Assembly (NCBI GenBank): GCA_049890195.1
Contig: JBMHBY010000006.1
Coordinates: 62,001-126,000, forward strand
Reading direction: 5' to 3'
DNA length: 64,000 nt
Origin: JAYQKL01 sp049890195
GTDB taxonomy: Bacteria; Pseudomonadota; Alphaproteobacteria; RS24
Part shown: positions 17,642-26,011 of the stretch, piece after piece
Layout: the number at the start of each line of letters is the position of its first letter
Numbering within the stretch: position 1 is the stretch's first letter
Notes under the pieces: model-generated
The model's database searches: none
Told to the model about the DNA's origin: nothing
The model's input: only the letters and a program-made list of their open reading frames with translations
Program-made: the position numbers and the translations under genes

Positions 17642-18618
17642 TGGCTGTTTACACCACAATCGACAATCAAGACTTGGCCGGGCTGCTGGATGATTATGAC
17701 ATCGGCGCCGCTACTGACCTCAAAGGGATTGCTGAAGGGGTTGAAAATTCGAATTTCATTCTGACGACTGAAACCGGGAAATTTATCCTGACCATTTATG
17801 AAAAACGGGTGAAGCGAGACGACCTGCCGTTTTTTCTGGAACTGAAAACCCACCTCAACGCCAGGGGCTTCCCCTGCCCGCTGCCCATCGCACGCACAGA
17901 TGGCGGGTTGATTTCATCCGTCAAAGGACAGCCAGCCGCCATCATCAGCTTTTTGCCGGGCAGCAGTATGCGGCGACCGCAAAGTGACCATTGCTTCGCC
18001 TTCGGAAAAGCCATGGCGGAACTGCACCTTGCCGGTGAAAGCTTTGGACAGCAGCGCAAAAATGATTTGTCACTTCCCGTCTGGCAGGACATGTTTGACG
18101 CCTTGCGCGATGAGTGTGACGGCGTGTTTCCAAACCTGAAAGAGACGCTCGGCGGCCATCTGGACCATCTCCGGGAAAACTGGCCCGACGCCCTGCCTGA
18201 AGGTGTCATCCATGCCGACCTGTTCATTGACAATGTATTTTTCGTCAATGAACATCTTTCCGGCGTCATCGACTTTTATTTTGCCTGCACTGACATGCTT
18301 GCCTATGACATCGCCATTGCGCTCAATGCCTGGTGCTTTGAGGCGGATGTGAATTTCAACATCACCAAGGCAAAGGCCATTTTGGACGGATACCAAACCG
18401 TGCGTCCGTTGAGCACGGACGAAATCAACGCTCTGCCGGTGCTGGCGCGCGGCGCCGCTGTCCGGTTTTTGCTGACCCGGCTGCATGACTGGCTGCATCA
18501 GGATCCGGATGCGCTGGTCCGTCCGAAAAATCCGGTTGATTATCTGCGCCGTCTGCGGTTTCACAAAACCGCAATCCGCCCGGAGGATTACGGCATCACC
18601 GCAGGAGCCAAAACATGA
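17641..18618 (+). CDS. thrB: Homoserine kinase, aminoglycoside-phosphotransferase fold
   Basis: 325-residue type II homoserine kinase that phosphorylates homoserine for threonine synthesis. It has the APH-fold catalytic loop VIHADLFIDNVFF (His191, Asp193, Asn198) and the metal-binding IDFYFA (Asp211), unlike the GHMP-type ThrB of E. coli. Translationally coupled to ispH through TAATG. The next pathway enzyme, ThrC, lies 4 kb downstream on the other strand. Confidence 0.94.
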   Translation: MAVYTTIDNQDLAGLLDDYDIGAATDLKGIAEGVENSNFILTTETGKFILTIYEKRVKRDDLPFFLELKTHLNARGFPCPLPIARTDGGLISSVKGQPAAIISFLPGSSMRRPQSDHCFAFGKAMAELHLAGESFGQQRKNDLSLPVWQDMFDALRDECDGVFPNLKETLGGHLDHLRENWPDALPEGVIHADLFIDNVFFVNEHLSGVIDFYFACTDMLAYDIAIALNAWCFEADVNFNITKAKAILDGYQTVRPLSTDEINALPVLARGAAVRFLLTRLHDWLHQDPDALVRPKNPVDYLRRLRFHKTAIRPEDYGITAGAKT

Positions 18619-18631
18619 AAAAGGCAAGCCA

Positions 18632-19066
18632 ATGACAGAGATCATCATTTACACGGACGGCGCCTGCTCAGGAAACCCCGGCCCCGGCGGTTGGGGGGTT
18701 CTGATTGAAAAGGACGGGCAGCAAAGCGAACATTGCGGCGGCGAGGCGAACACAACCAACAACCGAATGGAAATGACGGCTGCGCTGGAGGCCCTGCGCA
18801 TGGTCGAGCCGGGCCAGCCGGTGCGCCTGATTACGGATTCCACTTATGTGCGTGACGGCATCACTTCATGGATTGAAAACTGGAAACGGCGGGGTTGGAA
18901 GACCGCCGCCAAAAAACCTGTGAAAAATATGGATTTATGGCAGGCCTTGGACGCTGAAAACCAGCGCCACACCGTCACTTGGGAGTGGATCAAGGGGCAT
19001 GCGGGACATCCCGGCAATGAAAAGGCCGATGAACTGGCCCGCCAGGGCATGTCCCGCTTTCAGTGA
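18632..19066 (+). CDS. rnhA: Ribonuclease HI
   Basis: 144-residue enzyme degrading RNA in RNA-DNA hybrids. The catalytic residues are Asp9 (YTDGACSGNPGPGG), Glu47 (NRMEMTA), Asp69 (ITDSTYV) and Asp133, with His123 in the flexible loop. The start is the ATG at 18632, 13 nt after thrB, with AAGG upstream. The stop directly abuts the convergent peroxiredoxin stop. The window thus holds both RNase H types. Confidence 0.96.
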   Translation: MTEIIIYTDGACSGNPGPGGWGVLIEKDGQQSEHCGGEANTTNNRMEMTAALEALRMVEPGQPVRLITDSTYVRDGITSWIENWKRRGWKTAAKKPVKNMDLWQALDAENQRHTVTWEWIKGHAGHPGNEKADELARQGMSRFQ

Positions 19067-19552
19067 TTACAGCTGCGACAACATATTGTCGGCACCCGAG
19101 TCAACGGCTTCGCCCGGATTACCCTCAATATTCAGGGTTTCAACCACGCCGTCCTTGACAATCATGGAGTAGCGGAGGGAACGCGTGCCCATACCAAAGC
19201 CTGAGCCGTCCATTTCGAGGCCGATTGCCGCGGTGAACTCGCCATTGCCGTCAGCCAGCATCATGACTTTGCCGTTGGCGCTTTGCTGCTTGCCCCAGGC
19301 ATCCATCACAAATGCGTCATTGACCGACAGACAGATGATGCTGTCAACACCCTTGTCCCGCAAAGCCTCAGCCTGCTGGATGTAACCCGGCAGATGCTGG
19401 TTCGAGCATGTCGGCGTGAAGGCGCCGGGCAAGGCAAACAGTGCAACTGTTTTGCCGGCAAACAGCGCCTCGGTGGTGATTGGCGCCGGTCCGGCGTCAC
19501 TCATATGCATAAAAGTGGCTTCTGGCAGTTTGTCGCCTGCTGAAATCGTCAT
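19067..19552 (-). CDS. Peroxiredoxin, Prx5/AhpC-TSA type
   Basis: 161-residue thiol peroxidase with the peroxidatic Cys49 in PGAFTPTCSNQHLPGY, the Prx5 signature. It reduces peroxides with glutathione, glutaredoxin or thioredoxin as donor. No second conserved cysteine is placed as in typical two-Cys enzymes. It stands alone: convergent with rnhA, and 62 nt downstream of the DsbD-N-like gene on the same strand. Confidence 0.93.
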   Translation of the reverse strand: MTISAGDKLPEATFMHMSDAGPAPITTEALFAGKTVALFALPGAFTPTCSNQHLPGYIQQAEALRDKGVDSIICLSVNDAFVMDAWGKQQSANGKVMMLADGNGEFTAAIGLEMDGSGFGMGTRSLRYSMIVKDGVVETLNIEGNPGEAVDSGADNMLSQL

Positions 19553-19614
19553 GGTGATCTCCCTGTAAGAAATTGATGGTTAATAGAATAATGTTCCTGA
19601 GAAAAAAACAAGAG

Positions 19615-20544
19615 CTACGGGCTTTGAACAGTGATTTTCTGGGATATGGCGTGCGGGCCATTGACGACGATCACCTCAAGGTCACGCCCGACAAACGGGG
19701 CGTCAAGACCGGCCCAAGCGGGAATGCTGACCAGATAAGCGACCTCATCGCGGCCGAGATAGACAGGCGCCTCGAAGGCGTCCAGCGGACCCCCGGCTAT
19801 GATGATTTCCGGGTCAAGGAGCTGCTGCCCCAGGACAACCATGTTCAAGGACACGCCGTCAAAGGTCAGATTGTCAATTTGCAGCGCCTCACCGGGCGGT
19901 TTTGGCAGTGCTTTGATGTGCCCGTCAAACACCGCTTGAAACTGGTTGGACGCCAATTGGTCTTGAGACACCGCACCGGCAAACTCAAACGTCAGGGGCA
20001 GACAGACAGTCTGGCAAACCCCGATATCAACACTGAGCCGGACGTCCAGCACATCCCCCGGTTGCAAAGGGGTGCCGGTATAGATGATGGCTTCCTCCCA
20101 GCGCAATGGCGGTGGCACGATTTTGGTCGTACCGTCTTCAGCCAGATACGGCTCCGGATCCGGCCGCAGCCGCGTCTGCATCATCCGCACCGGAATGCTG
20201 ATCAACGTACCGGCCTCATAGCCGAAATAATCACCCGCGGGGTCCGTAAACCGCAGGGGTGTCTCAAACATTGGGGTTTGGGCCTTGAAATTGGCTGACC
20301 CGGCCCAGTCGAACACAGGCTCAATGCCTGACCCGCCGGGATATTTCCAATAGGTCCGCCAGCCGGGTTGCAGTTGCATTTCAACCCCCAAAGCCGTCAC
20401 GCCGCCCGGCAGCTGCCCGGCCACCAACCGCATTTTGGCCGGCCCCTGCTCCTGCCATTCACCAACCCCCGGCAGGGGCTTTGCGGCCTGAACCGACTGC
20501 ACCAGAAAAAACGACAGCACAACAAAGCTGAAATAGGCTCTCAT
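19615..20544 (-). CDS. Periplasmic protein with DsbD N-terminal-like domain
   Basis: 309-residue exported protein. The ATG at 20544 opens a signal peptide (MRAYFSFVVLSFFLVQSVQA) with cleavage near residue 20. The body resembles the periplasmic alpha domain of the thiol reductase DsbD, including a CxxxC pair, Cys177 and Cys181, in DIGVCQTVCLPL. No membrane beta domain or thioredoxin gamma domain follows, so it is a free-standing form. It may receive electrons from another transporter. It lies divergently from yqgE. Longer upstream starts overlap yqgE and are rejected. Confidence 0.75.
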   Translation of the reverse strand: MRAYFSFVVLSFFLVQSVQAAKPLPGVGEWQEQGPAKMRLVAGQLPGGVTALGVEMQLQPGWRTYWKYPGGSGIEPVFDWAGSANFKAQTPMFETPLRFTDPAGDYFGYEAGTLISIPVRMMQTRLRPDPEPYLAEDGTTKIVPPPLRWEEAIIYTGTPLQPGDVLDVRLSVDIGVCQTVCLPLTFEFAGAVSQDQLASNQFQAVFDGHIKALPKPPGEALQIDNLTFDGVSLNMVVLGQQLLDPEIIIAGGPLDAFEAPVYLGRDEVAYLVSIPAWAGLDAPFVGRDLEVIVVNGPHAISQKITVQSP

Positions 20545-20616
20545 ACCCACATGATAACGATTTTTTTGAGGTTTGCACCTTTTACTCTTAGCGGATTTGG
20601 CTTTAGGGTTGAAAGG

Positions 20617-21183
20617 ATGAAGGAAACACAACATTTGGCCGGTCAGCTGCTCTTGGCGATGCCCAGCATCGGTGACAGGCGCTTTGAGTCCGCCATTATT
20701 TACCTGCATGAGCACAATGATGACGGAGCAATGGGTTTTGTCCTCAATCAGCAGGCCGAGGACATCAGTCTTGCCGACATTCTGGAAAGCCTCAATCTGC
20801 CGGACACGTCAGACAGCAGCAACACTCCGGTTTTCATCGGTGGACCGGTGGATACCGGCCGCGGGTTTGTTCTGCATGACAGCACCTATAAAAGCGACAG
20901 CACGGTCTTCAGTCCAAACGGGGAGGTCGGCGTCACCGCGACTTTGGATGTGCTTGAGGTCATAAGCTCACGTCATCCACTTGAAAATGCGATGACCCTG
21001 CTTGGGTATTCCGGCTGGGGCCCGGGACAGCTGGAAAACGAACTGCAGGAGAATGTCTGGCTGGTCTGCCCCTTCAACATGGACCTGATTTTCGCCATCG
21101 CCCCTGAAAAGAAATACCAAGCTGCCATGGCTTTGATGGGGATTGACCCCGGTCTGCTCAGTTCTGATCAGGGGTCGGCTTGA
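20617..21183 (+). CDS. yqgE: YqgE/AlgH family protein
   Basis: 188-residue cytosolic protein of the YqgE/AlgH family (DUF179). Characteristic stretches are LAGQLLLAMPSIGDRRFESAI, MGFVLNQ, IGGPVDTGRGFVLH and LGYSGWGPGQLENE. Members occur widely but have no firmly established function. The ATG at 20617 is chosen because it opens the conserved domain. The 3' end overlaps the convergent membrane protein gene by 26 bp. Confidence 0.93.
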   Translation: MKETQHLAGQLLLAMPSIGDRRFESAIIYLHEHNDDGAMGFVLNQQAEDISLADILESLNLPDTSDSSNTPVFIGGPVDTGRGFVLHDSTYKSDSTVFSPNGEVGVTATLDVLEVISSRHPLENAMTLLGYSGWGPGQLENELQENVWLVCPFNMDLIFAIAPEKKYQAAMALMGIDPGLLSSDQGSA

Positions 21184-22123
21184 ACGACTGGGGCAGAAGG
21201 TAGAGAACAACGGCAAGGCAAAGCAGGATCGGAACCATTGCAAGCATCACTTCAAGCCTCTCTGCCATGAAGCCGTCGAGATAAAATGGCCTGAAATAAT
21301 ACAAGACCCACCCTCCAATTACGGCAATCAGCAACAAATCAAGCAAGAATATGACGGTGCGCCAATACCGTCTTTCCGTCCATGGCACACGGTTCAGGGC
21401 GCGGTGGGCAAGGAAGATATATACCACCGCAAGCAACAAAAGCCCCCGCAGATTAGCCAGCCCGCCGGCTGTTTGGTCAAATTCCCAGCGCAAATACAAC
21501 AGCAGACCGAAAATCAGAGCCAGAATGGACGGCATAACAAACCGCTTGCGCCTATAGATGAGGGCTGTCGGGATGCACAGCACCCCGAAAAAGCCAATGG
21601 CAAATAAAAGAAGCTTCCGGAAACGTGTCTTTTTGGCCTCAATATGTTTCAAATAATGGCGGTCCCACAGCCACAATGCAGTATTTTGCGACAATGGCCC
21701 GATCAGCAAAAACCTTTTCATCTCTCCGGGCTGAAGTGTCAGATTGAAGTGCAGGCTGCTTCCTGTCTGGGCCGTCTGGGCCGTCTGGGCTGTCTGTGCC
21801 GGCAGCTCCGTGTCATCTGACCCGATCAAGCGGTAAGTGTCATGGCTGGGCAAACCTTCCAGGCCGAGAAACACGTCATGAAAAACATCGCGCCCTGTTA
21901 TGTGCAACTGAAAGGCAATGGCGTTGTCACTTGTATTCTGGATGGCGAAGTCGGTTTCCTCTGTCGAAACCCTGCTCGCGCTTTGGGTGATGTTCATGAC
22001 CCGCAAAGTGTCGGAGACCAGGACGACATCCAACGCATGCACCTTTGGGGTCAGGCTGACCAGAAGGGACAGCGCCAAAATCCCCCACATTGCAGATACG
22101 GCAAAAAAATGTCTTTGCGTCAT
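21158..22123 (-). CDS. Uncharacterised membrane protein with AQT repeat
   Basis: 321-residue protein: a signal or first membrane segment (about residues 8-30), an extracytoplasmic beta-rich domain (about 31-145), then about five hydrophobic helices with short loops (about 168-315). The layout resembles receptor-like proteins with a periplasmic sensor and a membrane bundle, but no catalytic or signalling output domain is seen. Residues near 110-120 are an Ala-Gln-Thr tandem repeat. I do not recognise the family. The 3' end overlaps yqgE. Confidence 0.65.
   Translation of the reverse strand: MTQRHFFAVSAMWGILALSLLVSLTPKVHALDVVLVSDTLRVMNITQSASRVSTEETDFAIQNTSDNAIAFQLHITGRDVFHDVFLGLEGLPSHDTYRLIGSDDTELPAQTAQTAQTAQTGSSLHFNLTLQPGEMKRFLLIGPLSQNTALWLWDRHYLKHIEAKKTRFRKLLLFAIGFFGVLCIPTALIYRRKRFVMPSILALIFGLLLYLRWEFDQTAGGLANLRGLLLLAVVYIFLAHRALNRVPWTERRYWRTVIFLLDLLLIAVIGGWVLYYFRPFYLDGFMAERLEVMLAMVPILLCLAVVLYLLPQSFKPTPDQN
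21765..21800 (-). repeat. Four 9-bp tandem units in the membrane protein gene
   Basis: Four consecutive copies of a 9-bp unit (plus strand GTCTGGGCC, the last two with one change each) encode the Ala-Gln-Thr repeat. Being a multiple of three, copy-number change would alter protein length without a frameshift. It sits at the C-terminal part of the predicted extracytoplasmic domain. Confidence 0.9.
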
Positions 22124-22165
22124 GGCACAAGCTTGCCAAATTCATCCTGTGCTGGCGAGAGAATT

Positions 22166-23563
22166 TTATAAAGCGCGGCTTTTGTGGGAGATATAATCCT
22201 GCACAGCGGCCAGGTCATCGGGCAACAAATCAGTGCGCTCGGGCAGGCGCATCATGTCTGTTACACGTTGCGGCTCCGGTGCCGCCTCTCCGCAGGCCTG
22301 CTCAACCGAGGCTGGGAATTTAGCCGGATGGGCTGTCGCCAATGTCACCATCGGAATGGACTCATCGAGATTTGAACGCCATGCCGCCCCGACCCCTATG
22401 GCCGTATGCGGGTCAATAATCATGCCGGTGTCACGTTTGACCTGATTCATGACATCGGCCATTTGCCCCTGGTCCACCCGAACTGCATCAAACTGTTCGC
22501 GCATGGACGACACAATCTCATCCGGCAAAGTGAAGCTCCTGTCATCACTCAACTGCTTCATCAAATCGCGCACAAGCGCATCATTGCGTCCCGACGCCTC
22601 AAACAAAAGGCGCTCAAAATTGCTCGACACCTGAATGTCCATGGACGGGCTGGCTGTTGCAACCACCTCGCCAATGGCATAAACCCCGGTGCTCAGCACG
22701 CGTGCAAGAATATCGTTCACATTGGTCGCAATCATCAGTTGCGCGACCGGCAGACCCATTTGTGCAGCAACATAGCCGGCGAAAATATCCCCGAAATTTC
22801 CGGTCGGCACAGAAAACCCGACCGGGGATGTGGTGCCGGTCAGCTTGGCCGACGCCGTGAAATAATAGACGGTCTGGGCCATGACCCGCGCCCAGTTGAT
22901 TGAATTCACCCCGGCCAATCCGACCTGATCACGGAAATGGACATCATTGAACATGGATTTGACCAGAGCCTGACAATCATCAAACGTTCCCTGAACCGCA
23001 ACCGCATGAACATTGGCGTCTGTCGGGGTTGTCATCTGTTTGCGCTGGACATCGGACACCCTGCCTTCAGGATACAGAATAAAGACATCGATGGCGTCGC
23101 GGCCCCGGAAGGCCTCGATCGCCGCGCCACCAGTGTCACCAGAAGTGGCGCCGACAATCGTGGCGCGCTGGCCGCGCCGGGTCAGGGCATCATCCATCAG
23201 ACGGGCCAGCAGTTGCATGGCGACATCCTTGAAGGCCATGGTCGGGCCATGAAACAACTCCAGGAGGTGATGGCGGCCGCCCAGCGGGACAAGCGGGGCA
23301 ACCTCTTTGTCGGCAAAACAGGCATAGGCTTCCTGCACAATTTCCCGGAACCGCATCAGGTCATAATCCGGCCCAAGAAAGGGGGACAAGACATCAAAGG
23401 CAACATCGGCATAGGCCTTATCCTGAAACCCGGCAAGCGTCTCCCGGCTCAAGCGTGGCCAGCTTTCAGGCACATACAATCCACCATCCAGTGCCAGGCC
23501 GGCCAGCAGGGCATCCTCGAAATCCAGTATCGGTGCCTGTCCGCGTGTGCTTACATATTTCAT
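22166..23563 (-). CDS. thrC: Threonine synthase
   Basis: 465-residue PLP enzyme converting phosphohomoserine to threonine. The lysine binding the cofactor is Lys112 in FHGPTMAFKDVAMQ. The opening MKYVSTRGQAP is the family's usual N-terminus, so I use the ATG at 23563. An ATG at 23572 overlapping the surf1 stop is an alternative. Other conserved blocks are GATSGDTGGAAIEAF and FSVPTGNFGD. It follows surf1 closely and is probably cotranscribed with it. Confidence 0.96.
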   Translation of the reverse strand: MKYVSTRGQAPILDFEDALLAGLALDGGLYVPESWPRLSRETLAGFQDKAYADVAFDVLSPFLGPDYDLMRFREIVQEAYACFADKEVAPLVPLGGRHHLLELFHGPTMAFKDVAMQLLARLMDDALTRRGQRATIVGATSGDTGGAAIEAFRGRDAIDVFILYPEGRVSDVQRKQMTTPTDANVHAVAVQGTFDDCQALVKSMFNDVHFRDQVGLAGVNSINWARVMAQTVYYFTASAKLTGTTSPVGFSVPTGNFGDIFAGYVAAQMGLPVAQLMIATNVNDILARVLSTGVYAIGEVVATASPSMDIQVSSNFERLLFEASGRNDALVRDLMKQLSDDRSFTLPDEIVSSMREQFDAVRVDQGQMADVMNQVKRDTGMIIDPHTAIGVGAAWRSNLDESIPMVTLATAHPAKFPASVEQACGEAAPEPQRVTDMMRLPERTDLLPDDLAAVQDYISHKSRAL

Positions 23564-23564
23564 T

Positions 23565-24308
23565 TCACTCATCCGTTGGCACTGAGGCCTCATCCCGTCC
23601 GTCACGACGACTGGGCAGGACTTGCCATAAAATGAAAACAATAACAAGTGTTACCGCAAGCCCATACCAGGTCAAAGCGTATTCCAAATGTCGGTTTGAG
23701 AAACTGACCCGCGTCTGCCCTCCGACCGGACCGCCGGCGATTGTGCTGTTGGCGTCAAGTTCGACAAAAAACGGCGCCGTTGCATAACCGAGTTGCTCTG
23801 ACATTGCAGCAAGATCCTTGACAAACCACAAACGCTGCCCGGGGTCATCAGGGGCATCAAAGCGGCTGCGCGAACTGGGCCAGCGCATGAGGCCGGACAC
23901 TGTGACGGCACCACGTATCTGCCCTTGCAGGCGTTGTGACGGGTCGCGCAAAGCCTCCGGCACAAAGCCGCGATTGACGAGCACCACCCCGCCGCCCGCG
24001 AGCCGGAAGGGGGTGATGACCTGAACGCCCGTCCTGCCTGCATACGCACCGGCATACCAATAAAGTTCATCGGCATGATCGAACTGCCCGGTCAAACGCA
24101 CAGGCCGGTAATCATAATCCGCCTGCGCCAACATGGTCCACTTCCCGGCCGGCGGAAGATCGATCTGTGATGCCTGCAACCGTGAGTCCACCCGCGCCAT
24201 CAAGGATTGCTTCCACTCCAAGCGCGCCATTTGCCAATTCCCCAATGACAGCAGAAAAGCAAAGGCCAAAAGACTTGCAAGGGTCGGCAGAAGTCGCGGG
24301 CGTCTCAT
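23565..24308 (-). CDS. SURF1 family cytochrome oxidase assembly protein
   Basis: 247-residue membrane protein with one transmembrane helix at each end (about residues 8-26 and 210-230) and a periplasmic domain between, the SURF1 layout. Conserved features are LGNWQMARLEWK, PFRLAGGGVVLVNRGF and the C-terminal YALTWYGLA. SURF1 helps insert heme a into oxidase subunit I. It follows the cta operon, separated from it by a terminator-like hairpin, and precedes thrC. Confidence 0.93.
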   Translation of the reverse strand: MRRPRLLPTLASLLAFAFLLSLGNWQMARLEWKQSLMARVDSRLQASQIDLPPAGKWTMLAQADYDYRPVRLTGQFDHADELYWYAGAYAGRTGVQVITPFRLAGGGVVLVNRGFVPEALRDPSQRLQGQIRGAVTVSGLMRWPSSRSRFDAPDDPGQRLWFVKDLAAMSEQLGYATAPFFVELDANSTIAGGPVGGQTRVSFSNRHLEYALTWYGLAVTLVIVFILWQVLPSRRDGRDEASVPTDE

Positions 24309-24321
24309 ATTGAAGCCTCAT

Positions 24322-24356
24322 AAAAACAGGGGATACCGGATGCCGGCACCCCCCGT
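24322..24356 (-). terminator. Hairpin terminator after the cytochrome oxidase operon
   Basis: An imperfect GC-rich hairpin with arms built on GGGG and CCGG pairing (24327-24355) is followed on the minus strand by a run of five T (24326-24322). A T run also lies on the other side, so it could work both ways. It lies between ctaE and surf1, which suggests that surf1 is read through or has its own promoter. Confidence 0.6.
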
Positions 24357-24380
24357 TTTTTGGGTTCTGGAGCCAACCCC

Positions 24381-25214
24381 TTAATGGGCAGCAAGTGTTC
24401 CGGCGCCGAGGACATAAATCACGACAAACAGGAACAGCCAGACGACGTCAACAAAATGCCAATACCAGGCCGCCGCCTCGAAACCAAAATGTTGTTTGGA
24501 AGTGAATTCACCGTTGAGGGCCCGCAGCAGGCAAACCAACAGGAAAATCGTTCCAACCAGAACATGGAAGCCATGGAAACCGGTCGCCATATAGAAGGTC
24601 GCGCCATAGATGTGGCCGGAGAAACCGAAGGCGGCATGGGAATACTCATAAGCCTGGAAAACCGAAAACAGAGCACCGAGGGCCACAGTCAGGATCAATC
24701 CCCATTTCAAACCTTCCCGGTCGTCATGCTGCAGGGCATGGTGCGCCCAGGTCACTGTCGTGCCGCTGGTCAGCAAAACCAGCGTATTGATCAGCGGCAA
24801 ATGCCATGGGTCGAAGGTCTCAATGCCTTGCGGCGGCCATTGGCTGCCCGTCAATTCCGTCCTGAGTTCCTGCAAAGGGTGGTCATACATCAGGCTGACG
24901 TCGAAATAAGCCCAGAACCAGGCGACAAAGAACATCACTTCTGAGGCAATGAACATGATCATGCCGTAACGGTGATGAAGTTGGACCACGGGTGTGTGGT
25001 CGCCGGTATTGGCTTCGCGGATGACGTCACGCCACCAGCCATACATGACATAAAGCACGCCGATAAAGCCGATGGTCATGACCCAGTGCGTATAATCATG
25101 AAAGTACATGACGGCGCCGACCGTCAAAACAAACACGCTTACGGACGCAATAAAAGGCCACGGGCTGGGGTCAACCAAATGATAATCATGATTTTTTGCG
25201 TGTGCATCAGCCAT
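24381..25214 (-). CDS. ctaE: Cytochrome c oxidase subunit III
   Basis: 277-residue integral membrane subunit with seven hydrophobic helices. It shows the family stretch FIASEVMFFVAWFWAYF and the C-terminal WHFVDVVWLFLF. Subunit III stabilises the catalytic core and proton uptake. The ATG at 25214 is preceded by AAGGGA. A TTG two codons earlier is less likely. Last gene of the cta operon, 14 nt after ctaG. Confidence 0.96.
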   Translation of the reverse strand: MADAHAKNHDYHLVDPSPWPFIASVSVFVLTVGAVMYFHDYTHWVMTIGFIGVLYVMYGWWRDVIREANTGDHTPVVQLHHRYGMIMFIASEVMFFVAWFWAYFDVSLMYDHPLQELRTELTGSQWPPQGIETFDPWHLPLINTLVLLTSGTTVTWAHHALQHDDREGLKWGLILTVALGALFSVFQAYEYSHAAFGFSGHIYGATFYMATGFHGFHVLVGTIFLLVCLLRALNGEFTSKQHFGFEAAAWYWHFVDVVWLFLFVVIYVLGAGTLAAH

Positions 25215-25228
25215 ATTCAATCCCTTTG

Positions 25229-25822
25229 CTATCCTTTCGGGCTTTCAATGTTCTCGCCGGCTTGGTCTGCCGCCGTTTTTTCTGACCGGAAAAAAGTATA
25301 GGACAATGTGATGGTTTTGACATCATCCATTTCCTTGTCCTGCACGATTTCCGGATCAATGAAGAAGGTCACCGGCATGTTGACGGTTTGACCGGGTTCG
25401 AGCACCTGCTCAGTGAAGCAGAAGCAGTCGATTTTTGAAAAATAATAGCCGGCCTTTTGCGGCGTCACATTATAAGTGGCCGTGCCGGTGATGCGCTCGG
25501 ATGTCGGGTTGTGCGCCTGATAAAAGGCCAGACCGGTCTCTCCGACCTTGAGGGACACATTTTCAGCCGGCGGCTCGAAGTTCCATGGCATCCGGCGGTT
25601 GAGGCTGGCATCAAAACGGACTTTGATGACCCTGTCCCCGACCAGCTGTGACACTTCTGTTGCCCTGTTGGTCGTGCCGCCGAAACCAGTGACCCGGCAG
25701 AACAAATCATATAGCGGGACCGAGGCATAGGCCAGCCCGAGCATCACCGCCACACCCCCGACGCATGCTGCAAGTGTACGGCGCTGTTTGGACTGAAGCT
25801 CTAAATCGTTCATCTGCGTCAT
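25229..25822 (-). CDS. ctaG: Cytochrome c oxidase assembly protein CtaG (Cox11)
   Basis: 197-residue copper chaperone that delivers copper to the CuB site of subunit I. One N-terminal membrane helix (about residues 16-38) is followed by the Cox11 periplasmic immunoglobulin-like domain. The copper-binding motif CFCF lies in KIDCFCFTEQVLEPGQ. It is placed between the small CoxF-like gene and ctaE. Confidence 0.96.
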   Translation of the reverse strand: MTQMNDLELQSKQRRTLAACVGGVAVMLGLAYASVPLYDLFCRVTGFGGTTNRATEVSQLVGDRVIKVRFDASLNRRMPWNFEPPAENVSLKVGETGLAFYQAHNPTSERITGTATYNVTPQKAGYYFSKIDCFCFTEQVLEPGQTVNMPVTFFIDPEIVQDKEMDDVKTITLSYTFFRSEKTAADQAGENIESPKG

Positions 25823-25831
25823 CAGCGTGTC

Positions 25832-26008
25832 CTACAAGGGGCGGTTGACCACATTGGCGCCGAGGCGCACCAGCGTAATCAGGAAAAACAGCACGACAAA
25901 AGCGCCGAGCAGCAGGCCGGTCACTTTGGCACGACGGCGGCGCGCCGCCAAAAGCTCCTCATCCCATTCAATCTCGTCCCGTTCATATTTGTTTTTATCA
26001 GGTGTCAT
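25832..26008 (-). CDS. CoxF-like small membrane protein of the oxidase operon
   Basis: 58-residue gene, ATG at 26008 with GGATAAG just upstream, stop TAG at 25832. The product begins with a charged stretch (residues 1-29, with four consecutive arginines at 23-26) and ends in one membrane helix (about 30-50). Small proteins of this shape sit between ctaB and ctaG in many alphaproteobacteria under the name CoxF and are assumed to assist oxidase assembly. The identification rests on position, size and topology. It starts 3 nt after the ctaB stop. Confidence 0.75.
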   Translation of the reverse strand: MTPDKNKYERDEIEWDEELLAARRRRAKVTGLLLGAFVVLFFLITLVRLGANVVNRPL

Positions 26009-26011
26009 GTC

